Positions 63,746 through 64,000 of a stretch of 64,000 nt of DNA are shown here, piece after piece. The notes beneath the pieces were generated by a model. The model searched no databases. It saw only the letters and a list, made by a program, of their open reading frames with translations, and had not been told where the DNA came from. The position numbers were made by a program, and so were the translations under genes. The number at the start of each line of letters is the position of its first letter. Position 1 is the first letter of the stretch. The stretch is taken from positions 124,001 through 188,000 of the forward strand of contig SCRE01000006.1 in assembly GCA_004297935.1 (NCBI GenBank). The letters run 5' to 3'. The stretch comes from Microbacteriaceae bacterium (lineage in GTDB: Bacteria; Actinomycetota; Actinomycetes; Actinomycetales; Microbacteriaceae).

Positions 63746-64000
63746 CTACCGCCGAAGTTCGAACGTGGTCGTTCCGATTTTGATCGGAGTGTTCAAGGTG
63801 ACCTCGGTGGGCACGCTGACCCGGGTGCCGCCGAGGAACGTGCCGTTGGTCGAGTCGAGGTCCTGGATCATCCACTTGTCGTTCCACAGCATCAGGCGCG
63901 CATGGTGAGTGGAGGTGTAGTCGTCGCGGATGATCAGACCGGAGTCGCCGCTGCGGCCGATCGTGAGCGGGTCGCGGCCGAGCGGCAGTTGTGTGCCCTG
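63746..64000 (-). CDS. FHA-domain protein (FhaB/FipA-like), 5' part outside window
   Basis: 85 C-terminal codons are visible. The FHA core is complete enough: LTIGRSGDSGLIIRDDYTSTHHARL with the phosphothreonine-contacting Arg and Ser/His, then DLDSTNGTFLGGTRVSVPTEV. It ends TFELRR. It binds phosphothreonine proteins made by PknA/PknB and heads or precedes the pstP-rodA-pbpA operon, as in other actinobacteria, where it is called fhaB. Confidence 0.9.
   Translation of the reverse strand, partial: QGTQLPLGRDPLTIGRSGDSGLIIRDDYTSTHHARLMLWNDKWMIQDLDSTNGTFLGGTRVSVPTEVTLNTPIKIGTTTFELRR

Overview
This is a high-GC Gram-positive chromosome segment carrying the replication origin region of an actinobacterium, most likely a Microbacteriaceae member. 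The evidence is gene content: an MshA/MshB-like mycothiol pair, CrgA, a class E sortase, the PknB/PknA/PbpA/RodA/PstP/FHA cluster, DUF6049-MurJ and DUF3566. It also has the short palindromic GGTCGAGTA...TATCGAGACC repeat that I associate with this family. No rRNA, IS element, prophage or CRISPR array was seen. Two tRNA genes (Ile-GAT, Ala-TGC) lie at about 45.6 kb.

Layout. 1-13.6 kb is accessory metabolism: the start of a sugar ABC operon with a divergent ROK regulator, membrane proteins, a ZIP metal transporter under a DtxR/IdeR-type box, a pseudouridine catabolic pair (psuG, psuK) with a divergent LysR regulator and an MFS transporter, a membrane-anchored M15-like protein, and a cytosolic seven-blade propeller lectin. 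13.6-25 kb is core: dnaB, the rpsF-ssb-rpsR-rplI operon, mshA/mshB-like genes, cca, DUF6049 and murJ. 25-34 kb holds trxB-trxA, an aminotransferase, a Ddl-like ligase, then parB-parA-rsmG-jag-yidC-yidD-rnpA-rpmH with three parS sites. 34-45.5 kb is dnaA-dnaN-gnd-recF-DUF721-gyrB-gyrA-DUF3566, with DnaA boxes on both sides of dnaA. 45.5-50 kb has the tRNAs, cyclophilin, rhomboid, crgA, sortase, a 53-aa membrane protein and a pabA/trpG amidotransferase. 50-56.1 kb is a self-contained module interrupting the trpG-pknB neighbourhood known from other actinobacteria: a soluble Cache-domain protein, an FCD-type GntR regulator and a PotABCD-like ABC transporter. 56.1-64 kb is the PASTA-kinase/cell-wall cluster, cut off inside the FHA gene.

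The most unusual signal is not a gene. At least twenty unrelated loci, coding and non-coding, carry short head-to-tail duplications of 12-24 bp. Thirteen of these loci use a unit of exactly 15 bp, and each locus has its own sequence. They occur inside recF, gyrB, gyrA, crgA, pknA and membrane proteins, across the gnd stop codon, and in the rpmH-dnaA and crgA-sortase spacers. This looks like a mutational signature of the lineage rather than a dispersed repeat family.

Other points of interest are the cytosolic Cache/FCD/ABC module, a repeated ATAG-N7-CTAT operator around the LysR gene, a parS that exactly bridges the jag stop and rsmG start, and an origin-like cluster (14-bp iterations, a 23-bp hairpin, two DnaA boxes) upstream of dnaB. 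Start codons were re-chosen in many genes from ribosome binding sites or -10 hexamers. All family assignments come from motif recognition without database searches.
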